From: Kistimonas sp964291505
GTDB lineage: Bacteria > Pseudomonadota > Gammaproteobacteria > Pseudomonadales > Endozoicomonadaceae
Assembly: GCA_964291505.2 (NCBI GenBank)
Contig: OZ220199.1
Coordinates: 310,001-374,000 of the forward strand
DNA length: 64,000 nt
Direction of reading: 5' to 3'
Shown here piece by piece: positions 8,989 to 18,122 of this stretch (position 1 is its first letter; each line of letters opens with the position of its first letter). The notes beneath the pieces were generated by a model. It did no database searches. It was not told the origin of the DNA and saw nothing but the letters and a program-made list of their open reading frames with translations. The position numbers were made by a program, and so were the translations under genes.

Positions 8989-9273
8989 TTACTTTGTCTG
9001 AGCAGGCAGAATCACTTCCACTTCGTCATGGGGACGCGGGATCACGTGCACAGACACCAGTTCACCAACACGCTGAGCTGCCGCAGCGCCGGCATCTGTC
9101 GCGGCTTTAACAGCGCCGACATCACCCCGCACCATTACAGTCACCAGGCCACCACCAGCCCGCTCCTTGCCGACCAGCGTGACGTTGGCCGCCTTCACCA
9201 TGGCGTCAGCCGCTTCAATCGCGCCGACCAGCCCCTTGGTTTCAATCATACCCAGTGCGTTGCTTACCGCCAT
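8989..9273 (-). CDS. Microcompartment hexameric shell protein (BMC-H), last gene of the cut operon
   Basis: A single BMC domain of 94 residues. The typical start ALGMIETKGLVGAIEAADAM is followed by VTLVGKERAGGGLVTVMVRG and the conserved VIPRPHDEVE tail. Its pore loop (RAGGG) differs from the GSG loops of the two other shell proteins here, so its pore may have different selectivity. Family members form hexamers tiling the shell facets. It lies 34 bases after the aldehyde dehydrogenase. Confidence 0.95.
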   Translation of the reverse strand: MAVSNALGMIETKGLVGAIEAADAMVKAANVTLVGKERAGGGLVTVMVRGDVGAVKAATDAGAAAAQRVGELVSVHVIPRPHDEVEVILPAQTK

Positions 9274-9307
9274 TTCTCCCTCCCAGGGAATCGTAGGCTA
9301 TGCAGGT

Positions 9308-10768
9308 TTAGCAGCCTTTCAGCTGGCTGATCACCTTGCGGGTTAATGCTTCAATATCAATGTCAGTTACGGATGCCGTTGGCTGCGAATCGGATGTCAG
9401 AGACTCCGGCTCAATCAGACCAAACGCAACATAACGCTTGTTAAACAGATGCAACGGCGTGACGTTGTCAGACGTTGCTGAACCGCCAATGCCGCCACAC
9501 CCCAGCGTGAAGGCGGGAGGCAGACCGGTCGTTGCCCCAACACCACCATGGGTCGCAGGCGTATTCACCACCAGGCGGGACACCGGCTTCTTGAGTGCAA
9601 ATTCCTGGATCAGCAGATGGTCCTGCGTATGCAGCGCCAGCGTGTGCCCTGCTCCCTCGTAATGGAGCAATTCCATGCACAGCTCACAGGCTTCATGGGC
9701 ATCCTGCACCCGGTAGAAACCCAGCAGCGGGGAAAGTTTTTCCCAGGAGAACGGGAAGTCCTTACCCACATTTTCCCGCGCCTGCTCGGCTACCAACACC
9801 TGCGTAAATGGCGGGACTTCCACACCGGCCATGCGTGCAATTGCTGCTGCCGGTTTACCCACAATTTTTGAATTCAGACCGCCACGGGGATTTTTGATCA
9901 GCGCTTCCAGCTTGCTGATTTCTTCCTGATTCAGGAAGTAACAGCCCTGTTCAATCATCTCGGCACGCACGGTATCCGCAATCACATGCTCTGTGACCAC
10001 ATGCTGTTCCGAGGCACAGATCGTCCCGTAATCAAAGGTTTTTCCGGTGATCACATGGCGCACAGCTTTCTTGATATCCGCTGTCCGCTCAATGAATGCC
10101 GGGACATTGCCGGGACCAACACCCAGCGCCGGAGTGCCGGAACTGTAAGCCGCCCGTACCATCGCCGAACCACCAGTTGCCAGGATGATGCCGGTATCCC
10201 GATGCTTCATCAGCTCGGCCGTGCCTTCCTGGGTGGGATACGCCATGACGCTGACCAGATCTTCCGGCGCCCCCTGACTTTTCAGGGCTGAGCGGAGCAG
10301 TTCAACCGTACGCGTGATGGCATTCAGCGCGGCAGGATGCGGACTGATCACCACGGCATTACCCGCCTTCACGGAAATCATCGCCTTATAGATGGCCGTT
10401 GACGTCGGGTTGGTAGACGGCACCAGTCCAGCGACCACGCCAAACGGTACAGCCACTTCCATCAGCTGCTGTTCTTTGTCCTGGGCAATAATCCCGACGG
10501 TCTTCATGTCCTTGATGGAATTCCAGAGAATCCGGCTGGCCAGCAGGTTCTTGGTCACCTTGTCCTTGACCCGGCCAAAGCCCGTCTCTTTCACAGCCAT
10601 GTCAGCCAGTTCGTGGGCATGCTGTTCCGCGATGTCCGCCATGGCCTTGACGAGCGTGTTGACCTGGGCCTGACTGTAACCGGCAAGAATCTTCTGTGCC
10701 GCCCGGGCTTTCGCCAGCAGGCAACGCACATCCTGCACTGAGAGCAGGTCTTTATCGAAGTCTTCCAA
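9308..10768 (-). CDS. cutF: CoA-acylating acetaldehyde dehydrogenase of the choline microcompartment
   Basis: Converts acetaldehyde, the product of choline cleavage, with CoA and NAD to acetyl-CoA inside the shell. It has 486 residues; the catalytic Cys is in GTICASEQ (about 251), and VPSTNPTSTA and the GVGPGNVPA loop are as in EutE/PduP/CutF. The start is a TTG at 10768 preceded by GGTGA, the only suitable in-frame start before DKDLLSVQ. The C-terminal tail after a Ser/Thr linker (IDIEALTRKVISQLKG) has the amphipathic pattern of an encapsulation peptide. The gene symbol is by context. Confidence 0.92.
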   Translation of the reverse strand: MEDFDKDLLSVQDVRCLLAKARAAQKILAGYSQAQVNTLVKAMADIAEQHAHELADMAVKETGFGRVKDKVTKNLLASRILWNSIKDMKTVGIIAQDKEQQLMEVAVPFGVVAGLVPSTNPTSTAIYKAMISVKAGNAVVISPHPAALNAITRTVELLRSALKSQGAPEDLVSVMAYPTQEGTAELMKHRDTGIILATGGSAMVRAAYSSGTPALGVGPGNVPAFIERTADIKKAVRHVITGKTFDYGTICASEQHVVTEHVIADTVRAEMIEQGCYFLNQEEISKLEALIKNPRGGLNSKIVGKPAAAIARMAGVEVPPFTQVLVAEQARENVGKDFPFSWEKLSPLLGFYRVQDAHEACELCMELLHYEGAGHTLALHTQDHLLIQEFALKKPVSRLVVNTPATHGGVGATTGLPPAFTLGCGGIGGSATSDNVTPLHLFNKRYVAFGLIEPESLTSDSQPTASVTDIDIEALTRKVISQLKGC

Positions 10769-10842
10769 CGGATGTCACCATTATTTTCCAAACCCTGTTT
10801 TTTGCAGCCTTTGCAGCAATAGTGCAAACAACCACAGGGGAA

Positions 10843-11799
10843 TTAATGCCTTACAACCCGAATATCAAAATCAAACCGGTTGAAAAACGCGTCCAGCTGG
10901 TTCAGCTCTTCGTTGCTGTAACCACCGACATGCTCAGCCGGATACGCCAGGTCCAGCATCGTGTACTTGGTTTTGCCCATCTGGTGATAAGGCAGGACAT
11001 CAATGCGCTGGATGCCGCCTTTTTTCGCCAGCGCCGTGACGTAATCAATCGCGCCGGTAATCGCGTCATAGGAATCGTTGTAGCCACGGATCAGCGGCAT
11101 GCGGATGGCAATATTGGCGTTCAGTTCAACCAGGCGTTCCAGGTTACGCTTCACCGCTTCATTGCCGATACCAAAGATCGCCTTATGCTTCTCGGTATCA
11201 ATATGCTTGATATCGAAAAGGAAAAGATCAGTGTGCGGCGCAAGTTTTTCGTAATTCTCCAACGCCGTGGAACCGTTGGTTTCGATGGCGGTATTGATCA
11301 TGTTGCGCTTGCATTCCGCCAGCAATTTAGCGGCAAAATCCGCCTGAAGGGTGCACTCACCACCACTCAGTGTGACGCCGCCACCGGAAGCCATGTAGAA
11401 GTTGTAATCCTGAAGGATCACACCCATCAACTCCGCCACGGTGACATCCTGCCCCATGATTTTCAGAGCACCGCCCAGGCAGTTCTCTTCACAGTGCCGG
11501 CAGCCCACACAGTTGACGGAACGATCAATGCCATTCGGGGTATGCCCCCCGACCGGACAGACTTCCACACAGCGACCGCAATGCACGCATTTATCGGCAT
11601 TGAACATCACCTGGTAGGCATAGCTGATACTTTCCGGATTGGAGCACCAGGGGCAGCGCAGGTTGCAGCCCTTGAAGAACACCAGTGTCCGGATGCCATC
11701 GCCATCGTAAATGGAATATTTCTGGATATTGAAGATCCGACCCTTGGGTTCTTCGACGCCCGAGGTCGCGATCAATGAAGTGCTATGCATGCTCGTCAT
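10843..11799 (-). CDS. cutD: Glycyl-radical-activating enzyme (radical SAM) for choline TMA-lyase
   Basis: Installs the glycyl radical on CutC. It has 318 residues. The radical-SAM cluster CxxxCxxC is at 45-52 (CNLRCPWC). Two ferredoxin-type 4Fe-4S motifs follow: C71-C74-C77-C81 (CVHCGRCVEVC) and C97-C100-C103-C107. The GGGVTLSGGE SAM-binding segment comes next. This arrangement is characteristic of GRE activases with an inserted ferredoxin domain. It lies 54 bases downstream of cutC. Confidence 0.94.
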   Translation of the reverse strand: MTSMHSTSLIATSGVEEPKGRIFNIQKYSIYDGDGIRTLVFFKGCNLRCPWCSNPESISYAYQVMFNADKCVHCGRCVEVCPVGGHTPNGIDRSVNCVGCRHCEENCLGGALKIMGQDVTVAELMGVILQDYNFYMASGGGVTLSGGECTLQADFAAKLLAECKRNMINTAIETNGSTALENYEKLAPHTDLFLFDIKHIDTEKHKAIFGIGNEAVKRNLERLVELNANIAIRMPLIRGYNDSYDAITGAIDYVTALAKKGGIQRIDVLPYHQMGKTKYTMLDLAYPAEHVGGYSNEELNQLDAFFNRFDFDIRVVRH

Positions 11800-11853
11800 T
11801 CAACCCTGTCTGTGGAAAACGCCGGCAACACGACAGGTGTTGCCGGCATCCAA

Positions 11854-14415
11854 TCAGAAGCCTTCAATCACAGTACGGCTGATGATTTCATCCTGAACTT
11901 CCTTACACAGTTCAACAAAGTACGCGCTGTAACCGGCGACACGGACGATCAGGTCACGGTATTTTTCCGGTTCCTTCTGCGCCTTGAGCAGTACTTCGTT
12001 ATCCACATAACTGAACTGCATCTGACCGTTACCCAGGATGGAGGCGGTCCGCAGTAGGGTGATCAGGCCGTTCTTACCTTCCGGCGTATCCAGCAGACCT
12101 TTCAGGAACTTGAAGTTATGCACCATGCCGATGTTCATGGATTCCACGTTCATCTGGCTGACGGACTTGATCACCGCGGTAGGACCGCACTTGTCCGCAC
12201 CCTGTGAAGGGCTGATACCGTCAGACAGCGGCATCCAGGCTTTACGGCCATTAGGCGTGGCAGACGTCAGTTCACCGATCGGCGTGTTGTTGGAGATGGA
12301 CAGGGTGCCGTGACTCATTGTTGAGTAGAGCATCTGGTACTTGCGGCATTCCTTTTCAGTCCACTCGGTCACTTCACGGGCAAACTCATCCGCATAAGGA
12401 TCGTCGTTGCCGTACTTGGGCGCATTGATGCAGTCGCGATGCAGCTGTTCGTGGCCTTCAAAGTTCGCTTCCAGAGCATCACGCATTTGTTCCAGGGTGT
12501 ACTTTCTGTCTTCGAAGACCAGCTTCTTGATCGCGGCCATGGAGTCGGCATAGGTCGCCAGACCGGAGAAGATCAGACCCGGACCATGGTTGACCATGGC
12601 GCCACCACCGGCGACATCCTTACCACTTTCCATGCAGCCTTCCACCAGCAGTGACATCAGCGGCTTGGGCGCCATGTCACGGTGAACCCGCTGGCTGATC
12701 ACAGTACCGATAGCAGACAGTTTCACGATATGGGCGATCTGAACTTTTACTGCTGCTTCGAAATCCTCAAAGGTTCTGAAGCTATCCAGGCTGCCGGTAT
12801 CAATACCCTGCACACTGTTGTACAGCGTCATACGACCGCGGTTCAGAATGAATTCAAAAACAATCGGCCACTGGGTGTAACCGGTAGACGTCCACTGGTA
12901 GATACGGCCAGACTTCTGGGGTTCCACGCAGCCCATCATGCAGTAGTCGCGGGCGTCTTCGAAATCGAAGCCCTTACGCAGCATCATCTTGATATGAGAA
13001 TCATCAAAGTGGCAGGCCGGGAAGCCCATACCCGCTTTCACCACCTCAACGATTTTCTCCATGTATTCCTGCGGAGACTGGTTGTGGATACGGCAGGCCA
13101 GTGAGGGCTGGTACACCTTGATGAAACGTACCGCGTCCATCATCAGGTAAGTCAGGTCGTTACAGGCGTCGCCACCGGTACGCTTCTGGCCACCGACGGT
13201 CAGGTTGATAAACGGCTGGTAACCGGCAAAGTACTTGGCGCCCAGCTCGCTGGACATCCACATCATCTCGGAACACTTGATGATAAATGCCTGCATCAGT
13301 TCCAGCGCCTGGTCACGGGTCAGGCGACCGGACTCAATATCCGCGGCATACATCGGGTAGCAGTACTGGTCCATACGGCCCAATGACAGACCCGTCTGGT
13401 TCTCTTCTACCTCGAACAGGGATTCTACGGTCCAGACCGCCTGCAGGGCTTCCTGGAACGTCTTGGGTGGATTGGCCGGAACATTGTCGTTCACTTCGGC
13501 AATGGTCAGCAGTTCTGCACGACGGGCCGGATCGGTTTCGCGGCCAGCCAGTGTTCTGGCATAGTCAGCCATACGACGGGCATACGCCATGACACCGTCA
13601 CAGGTTTCCATCGCCGCCTTGTAGTAATAGATCTTGTCGATATCAGCCGGGTTTTCCATGCTCAGGGTTGCCAGACGAGCCTCTGCATCCGCCTTAATGC
13701 CCTTCATGCCTTTAGTCACCAGCAGTACGTCAAAACCGGGGCAGGTATCGCCACCGCCGTTGATCTGGTGATACGACAAGTCACTGACGTAAGTCTCACC
13801 ACTGAATTCCCAGATACCGGCTTCACGGTACAGCGCTTCACAGACCTCATCGACAGAACGTCCAGTCCAGAAAGGTACGATCTGCTCCCGGATGACCTGC
13901 TTGTCTGCTTCGGAAATTTCAAAGGGATCCTGGGGACGGGTGCTCATGGTGTCGAGTTCTTCTTCCACCCAGCGCCAGGCGATATCGGGGGAGAAGGCGC
14001 CGGCACGCGGCTTACCGCAAGGGTGACCGACAATCAGCTCATCATTCTGGATCAGCAGCGGTGCAGTTTCACAGGCGGCCCGGAAAGATTTGGCACGCAG
14101 CATGATCGGCGGCAGGCCGGGGTTCTTTTTAGCAACTTCAGTGAACGCCAGTGCGCGGTAAATAGAGACACTCGGACGAGCTTTCAGGTATTGATCCCGC
14201 AGACGCTGCATACGGGGCGTCAACCCTTCCATTAGTTTGCCGGAAGCAGGACTCGGCTCCGGTTGCCTGCCGCTGGCGGCCGGCAGGTGCTGGACGATTT
14301 CCCGGATCAGCTGGCGAAGTGCTTCTTCGCTGATGCCGTCCAGTGAGGTGTTTGACGGGGAAGTGGAACCGAAGCGCTGGTCGTCGAATATGCTGGTGTT
14401 TTGCATCGTGGTCAT
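11854..14415 (-). CDS. cutC: Choline trimethylamine-lyase (glycyl radical enzyme)
   Basis: Cleaves choline to trimethylamine and acetaldehyde without oxygen. It has 853 residues. The thiyl Cys and the base are in GCVEPQ (Cys496, Glu498), and the radical glycine is Gly828 in RVAGYSA. Asp223, Tyr215, Phe402, Thr509 and Tyr513 each occupy the position expected for the choline-contacting residues of the Desulfovibrio alaskensis enzyme (216, 208, 395, 502, 506), all at a constant +7; the reference numbering is from memory. This separates it from propanediol and glycerol dehydratases. The N-terminal extension has a candidate encapsulation helix, about 28-46 (SEEALRQLIREIVQHLPA), then a Pro/Ser linker. 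The enzyme is oxygen-sensitive by family. Confidence 0.96.
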   Translation of the reverse strand: MTTMQNTSIFDDQRFGSTSPSNTSLDGISEEALRQLIREIVQHLPAASGRQPEPSPASGKLMEGLTPRMQRLRDQYLKARPSVSIYRALAFTEVAKKNPGLPPIMLRAKSFRAACETAPLLIQNDELIVGHPCGKPRAGAFSPDIAWRWVEEELDTMSTRPQDPFEISEADKQVIREQIVPFWTGRSVDEVCEALYREAGIWEFSGETYVSDLSYHQINGGGDTCPGFDVLLVTKGMKGIKADAEARLATLSMENPADIDKIYYYKAAMETCDGVMAYARRMADYARTLAGRETDPARRAELLTIAEVNDNVPANPPKTFQEALQAVWTVESLFEVEENQTGLSLGRMDQYCYPMYAADIESGRLTRDQALELMQAFIIKCSEMMWMSSELGAKYFAGYQPFINLTVGGQKRTGGDACNDLTYLMMDAVRFIKVYQPSLACRIHNQSPQEYMEKIVEVVKAGMGFPACHFDDSHIKMMLRKGFDFEDARDYCMMGCVEPQKSGRIYQWTSTGYTQWPIVFEFILNRGRMTLYNSVQGIDTGSLDSFRTFEDFEAAVKVQIAHIVKLSAIGTVISQRVHRDMAPKPLMSLLVEGCMESGKDVAGGGAMVNHGPGLIFSGLATYADSMAAIKKLVFEDRKYTLEQMRDALEANFEGHEQLHRDCINAPKYGNDDPYADEFAREVTEWTEKECRKYQMLYSTMSHGTLSISNNTPIGELTSATPNGRKAWMPLSDGISPSQGADKCGPTAVIKSVSQMNVESMNIGMVHNFKFLKGLLDTPEGKNGLITLLRTASILGNGQMQFSYVDNEVLLKAQKEPEKYRDLIVRVAGYSAYFVELCKEVQDEIISRTVIEGF

Positions 14416-14497
14416 CGCGAACTAAAGCCTTAAGTGGAAAGCCTCAGGGCCTCTCGATCCGTCCTGGGGCTATTTCAATGAATCTGATCGTCAGCCC

Positions 14498-14782
14498 TTA
14501 TTCACCCAGGAGGTATTGGGCCACAATCCGCTCTACGTCATCGTGGGGGCGGGGAATTACCAGTGCCGTCTGCATTTCTCCAACGTCTTTGGCCGCAGCG
14601 ATGGCAGCATCGACGGCAGCCCTTACGGCACCCACATCCCCTTTCACCATGGCGGACACCAGGCCTGAACCGACGTTTTCATAACCAATCAATTCCACGT
14701 TGGCAGCCTTGCACATGGCATCCGTGGCATAGACGCAGGTGACAAGGCCTTTGGTCTCAATCAGCCCCAGCGCATTACTCAT
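14498..14782 (-). CDS. Microcompartment hexameric shell protein (BMC-H), second gene
   Basis: A BMC-domain protein of 94 residues: start ALGLIETKGLVTCVYATDAM, pore loop ENVGSGL, tail VIPRPHDDVE. It lies 24 bases after the first shell gene and 82 bases before cutC. It closely resembles the first shell gene, suggesting duplication. A cysteine near position 16 and another near 24 are unusual relative to its neighbour. Confidence 0.95.
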   Translation of the reverse strand: MSNALGLIETKGLVTCVYATDAMCKAANVELIGYENVGSGLVSAMVKGDVGAVRAAVDAAIAAAKDVGEMQTALVIPRPHDDVERIVAQYLLGE

Positions 14783-14806
14783 TTACAGCTCCTGACGACA
14801 AGGAGG

Positions 14807-15085
14807 TTACGGTTTATGCAAAACCATGATCTTTTTGACGGTGTCGTGGGGGCGAGGGATCACGGCCGAGGTGACATACCCTTCTGCCCGTTTGGCGGCT
14901 TCCACGCCGGCATCCACGGCGGCCTTTACGGCGCCTACGTCGCCCTGGACCATGGTGGTTACGAAGCCCGAGCCAATATTTTCGTAACCAATCATTTCAA
15001 CATCAGCTGATTTGGACATGGCATCGGTCGCTTCCAGGTTGGCCACCACACCCCATGTTTCTATCATCCCTAATGCGTTGCTCAT
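14807..15085 (-). CDS. Microcompartment hexameric shell protein (BMC-H), first gene of the cut operon
   Basis: A BMC-domain protein of 92 residues: start ALGMIETWGVVANLEATDAM, pore loop ENIGSGF, tail VIPRPHDTVK. ATG 15085 follows GGAGAG at good spacing. It is first in the leftward operon, so it should be the most strongly translated shell subunit. Confidence 0.95.
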   Translation of the reverse strand: MSNALGMIETWGVVANLEATDAMSKSADVEMIGYENIGSGFVTTMVQGDVGAVKAAVDAGVEAAKRAEGYVTSAVIPRPHDTVKKIMVLHKP

Positions 15086-15799
15086 CGGGCTCTCCGATAC
15101 AATAAAATCGCCGTATCATTCACGAATCAGTGATGACAGGCGTTAACATCAGCCATGAACCCGCTTGAAAGTCGTGCACGTGTGATTTGTCAGTCAGGAC
15201 AATAAAACGTCTAACAAGAGTGAACGCCACCAAACAAATTCAGAACGAGATAATACGCATTGAACGGTTTTAACCTTTGAGAAGAATCAATAAAGAAACG
15301 ACAATTTTGATAATTCTCACCGGTAAGTACCCATATTCTGTTGATTCAGGGCACAAGAAGCAGAAAACGCCCAAAACTGGCAGGAAATGCTCAAAAATCA
15401 GTAGGCATAAATAATATTATTTTTTATTTTGATTACGCCTATTTTTTAATAAATCAACAAATTACAAACAATAAATCACAAGAAATGATTTAAATCAGTT
15501 TATCCCACCAGGAAATCTGCAAGTATGCGCCCCGAATAACAATGATTTAATCAACCGTTACCGGTCAATTAAATCAAAGGTAATACCGGATAAGGAATAA
15601 TGCTCAGAACTGACACATGTCAGCGATTCAAAGATGACCATGTGCTTTCACTTTCAAAGAACTCAATCCAGTCTATACATTCAATCGGGAGCCTGACTTT
15701 TTTACTCTCGAGAGGTTCCTGCGCGCTTAAATCCAGTTGAGTTGTTTGACCAGAGCATGACACCGGCTTGAACAGTAACCAAGATAGGAAACCCAATCG
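15086..15799. promoter_or_regulatory. Long divergent control region of the choline locus with an FNR-like site
   Basis: A 714-base AT-rich region between the leftward shell/cut operon and the rightward permease. At 15485-15498, ATGATTTAAATCAG matches the TTGAT-N4-ATCAA pattern of FNR sites except for its two outermost bases. TGATTTAATCA near 15543 is a related dyad with a shorter spacer. An oxygen-responsive regulator would suit a glycyl radical pathway. No regulator gene is encoded in the locus and no riboswitch was recognised. Direct binding is inference. Confidence 0.45.
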
Positions 15800-16906
15800 A
15801 TGAGCGGGGCAGTCGCCACTGGCAATATGATGGCCTACCAGGCCAAGGCTAAACTGGATTTTGATTTTAAACGACGGGGCATACTCATCGCCCTGATGTC
15901 TGGTATGTTCTATGGCTGTTATACAGCCTTCATGACGCTGGGCATGTCGACCGGCGCCTGGGTCGACTGGTACGGCGTCAACACCGCCGGACTGTCAGCC
16001 TTTGCTCTCACCTACCTGCTCGGTGCCCTGGGCGCCGCCACCACCGACACTTTCAGCGCCATCTGGTCCCTGAGTTTCGCCACTGCCCGGGGCCGTGTGG
16101 GTGACTTTTTCCGCTGCATGCAAACCCGACCGGGCTTAATCATGGCAGCGGCAGCCATTATCGGCGGTCCGCTGGCCAGTACAGCCTACGTGATAGGCCT
16201 GCAGAAAGCCGGCTCCATCATTGTACCAATCAGCGCCCTCTGCCCGGCCATTGGTGCCATTCTCGGACGCTTCCTGTTCAAACAGACACTCAATGCCCGC
16301 ATGATGCTCGGTATTCTGATCTGCTTTATTGCCAGCTGCATGATTGCCAGCACCAGCCTCGGCGGTGAGGCTCCGGAAGGTTTGATGGTCGGCCTGTTCT
16401 TTGGTTTTATTGCTGCACTCGGCTGGGGTATTGAAGGTTGTGTGTGTGGTTACGGAACCTCCATGATCGATTCCGAAATCGGTATCACCATCCGCCAGGT
16501 GACGTCTGGTATGACCAACCTGATCATCCTGGTGCCCCTGTTCGGCATGATGTCCAACCATGATGTTTCCACCTTCAGCATGGTACAGCAGTCGTTTATC
16601 AACAGTGATTCCACCCTCTGGTTCATGATTGCCGGCCTGTGCGCCTACCTGACCTTCATGTTCTGGTACAAGGGCAACAGCATGTGTGGCGCCGCACTGG
16701 GCATGTCCTGTAACGGCACTTTCTCCTTCTGGGGACCTTTCTGCTGCTGGCTGCTGCTCGGCGTTATCTTCGGCCTGGATGGCTGGACCATTCCGCCGAT
16801 CGCCTGGGCCGCTGCCGTACTGATGGTCGTGGGTATTTTCGTCATCGCCATGAACCCGATGGATCTGCTGAAAAAGAAAGAGGCTGGCCAGTATGAAACC
16901 GCTTAA
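15800..16906 (+). CDS. Ten-TM permease (DMT/EamA-like) divergent from the choline operon
   Basis: A 368-residue membrane protein with about ten hydrophobic helices in two similar halves, consistent with the drug/metabolite transporter superfamily. The segment GPLASTAYVIGLQKAGSIIV followed by PISALCPAIGAILGR resembles EamA-type helices. ATG 15800 is preceded by AGGA. Its position suggests uptake of choline or another substrate of the compartment; this is inference, and the family's substrates are diverse. Several cysteines lie in membrane segments, which is unusual. Confidence 0.75.
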   Translation: MSGAVATGNMMAYQAKAKLDFDFKRRGILIALMSGMFYGCYTAFMTLGMSTGAWVDWYGVNTAGLSAFALTYLLGALGAATTDTFSAIWSLSFATARGRVGDFFRCMQTRPGLIMAAAAIIGGPLASTAYVIGLQKAGSIIVPISALCPAIGAILGRFLFKQTLNARMMLGILICFIASCMIASTSLGGEAPEGLMVGLFFGFIAALGWGIEGCVCGYGTSMIDSEIGITIRQVTSGMTNLIILVPLFGMMSNHDVSTFSMVQQSFINSDSTLWFMIAGLCAYLTFMFWYKGNSMCGAALGMSCNGTFSFWGPFCCWLLLGVIFGLDGWTIPPIAWAAAVLMVVGIFVIAMNPMDLLKKKEAGQYETA

Positions 16907-17156
16907 TTATGCCCTGCTGAAGTACTTCACTACCGTGGATGAAGCCTGCGAGACCGATGTCATGACAGCGCTGAAAGACGAGTACAGCAGCTTCAAGGCC
17001 TACAAAAAAGACGCCATCATCTCAGCGTTGATGACAGCAAAAACCAACGGCTTGCTGGAAGAAACCCATTTCGAGATGGATGAGAACAACGAGCTGCACG
17101 TTTATTACCGCGCCAATGAGTCCGGTGCGGCAACCATCAATCAATACATTAAATAA
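16893..17156 (+). CDS. Small soluble protein overlapping the permease gene
   Basis: An 87-residue protein whose start lies within the last 14 bases of the permease gene, so the two are translationally coupled. It is acidic, predicted mainly helical with a C-terminal strand (ELHVYYRAN), and could be a small winged-helix-like fold. No family is recognised. Coupling to the transporter makes it a likely partner or regulator of the choline locus. Confidence 0.65.
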   Translation: MKPLNYALLKYFTTVDEACETDVMTALKDEYSSFKAYKKDAIISALMTAKTNGLLEETHFEMDENNELHVYYRANESGAATINQYIK

Positions 17157-17170
17157 GCACTGAGACTCCT

Positions 17171-17217
17171 GCTCCAATCTGGCAATTCTGAATATCAGAA
17201 AACTGCCAGATTGGAGC
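17171..17217 (+). repeat. Long hairpin after the permease operon
   Basis: The 14-bp perfect arms GCTCCAATCTGGCA (17171-17184) and TGCCAGATTGGAGC (17204-17217) enclose an inner dyad TTCTGA-ATA-TCAGAA. No T-tract follows. It may stabilise or end the transcript together with the next terminator. Confidence 0.7.
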
Positions 17218-17260
17218 AACACGATAACGATCACAGAACCCTTTTGTTGAATAAAAGTTT

Positions 17261-17282
17261 AAGCCATCACAGGCTTTTTTGT
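17261..17282 (+). terminator. Rho-independent terminator
   Basis: Stem AAGCC / GGCTT with loop ATCACA, followed by TTTTTGTTTT. It lies about 100 bases after the small gene of the permease operon. Confidence 0.7.
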
Positions 17283-17324
17283 TTTAACCTTCCCGCTTTT
17301 CTCATTGAGAAATTTATCGACCTG

Positions 17325-17777
17325 TCAGGCAACACTCGCTATATCACCAGGCTTACGCAACATTTTATCGATATCACCAATATGCGTTTCTTCTTCAGTG
17401 ATTAAACGTCGGGCGTATTCTTCGACCAGCACGGACTTTCCCTTTTCCGCCAATGCCAGCAGCTCGTAGTAATGGGCAACGCCTTCTTTCTCAAACTGCA
17501 GGGATTCAGTCAGGATATCGTGGATATCATGCCGGGAGGTTTCCAGCAATTCTCCAATACTGATCGAGGGATGTTGACCGAAGTAGGTAATCAACTCCCC
17601 GGCCTCGTGGGCGTGAAGCAGCGTTTCCTGCGCCGCGCTACGGAACCAGCCAACAATCGGTATTCGGCTGTAACCAAACACCATAAAGCTGTAATGGGTG
17701 TATCGCACAACGCCGGCCAGTTCATGTTCAAGAATATCGTTCAGCTTGGCTACGATCTCAGCAGTATGAGTGGACAT
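17325..17777 (-). CDS. Ferritin-like (bacterioferritin-type) protein
   Basis: A 150-residue four-helix protein. Metal-ligand residues expected for ferritins/bacterioferritins are visible: Glu in LEHELAGVVRYTHY (about 18), the Glu/His pair in ETLLHAHEAGE (about 51-57), Glu near 94 in LQFEKEGVAHYY, and Glu/His in ITEEETHIGDIDKML near the C-terminus. It is probably an iron-binding diiron protein; whether it stores iron or has an oxidoreductase role cannot be told. It is monocistronic, and convergent with the permease operon. Confidence 0.85.
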   Translation of the reverse strand: MSTHTAEIVAKLNDILEHELAGVVRYTHYSFMVFGYSRIPIVGWFRSAAQETLLHAHEAGELITYFGQHPSISIGELLETSRHDIHDILTESLQFEKEGVAHYYELLALAEKGKSVLVEEYARRLITEEETHIGDIDKMLRKPGDIASVA

Positions 17778-17817
17778 TTTGACTTCTCACTTTTCTGTTT
17801 TATTCATCAGGCTGCTT

Positions 17818-18122
17818 GAGTATAGACATTGTTCAAGTCCCAACTGATGTAGTCTTAATACAGACTCGCCAGAAGCCCATTAACTAAAAGGAAAAAAAGC
17901 AAGTAGACCACTGCAGCTCCCCATGCGATTAACTCATAATATCCCCTTAATCAACATGTATTAAAAGTGGTCAGAAAATTAAAAAAACCAGCCCAATTTG
18001 ACAACAATCGACATCTCGTAAAACAACTGTCAGACTGGAACCGTATAATATAACAACAAAAAGCTTTAACCCATTAACACTTTACCCACCCAAGAGCATT
18101 TTAAATTCAGAGAGAAACAATA
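17818..18122. other. AT-rich spacer, no gene seen
   Basis: About 300 bases holding the promoter side of the ferritin-like gene and the 3' flank of the PixA-type gene. No repeat, RNA or ORF of note was recognised. Confidence 0.4.

Noticed and set aside
10696..11778. Long 360-codon plus-strand frame over cutD
   Set aside because: It lies opposite a clear radical-SAM gene with intact cysteine motifs and shows no family features.
15370..15400. Possible sigma-54 promoter (TGGCAGGAAATGCT)
   Set aside because: The GG to GC spacing is 8 rather than 10 bases, so it does not fit the -24/-12 consensus.
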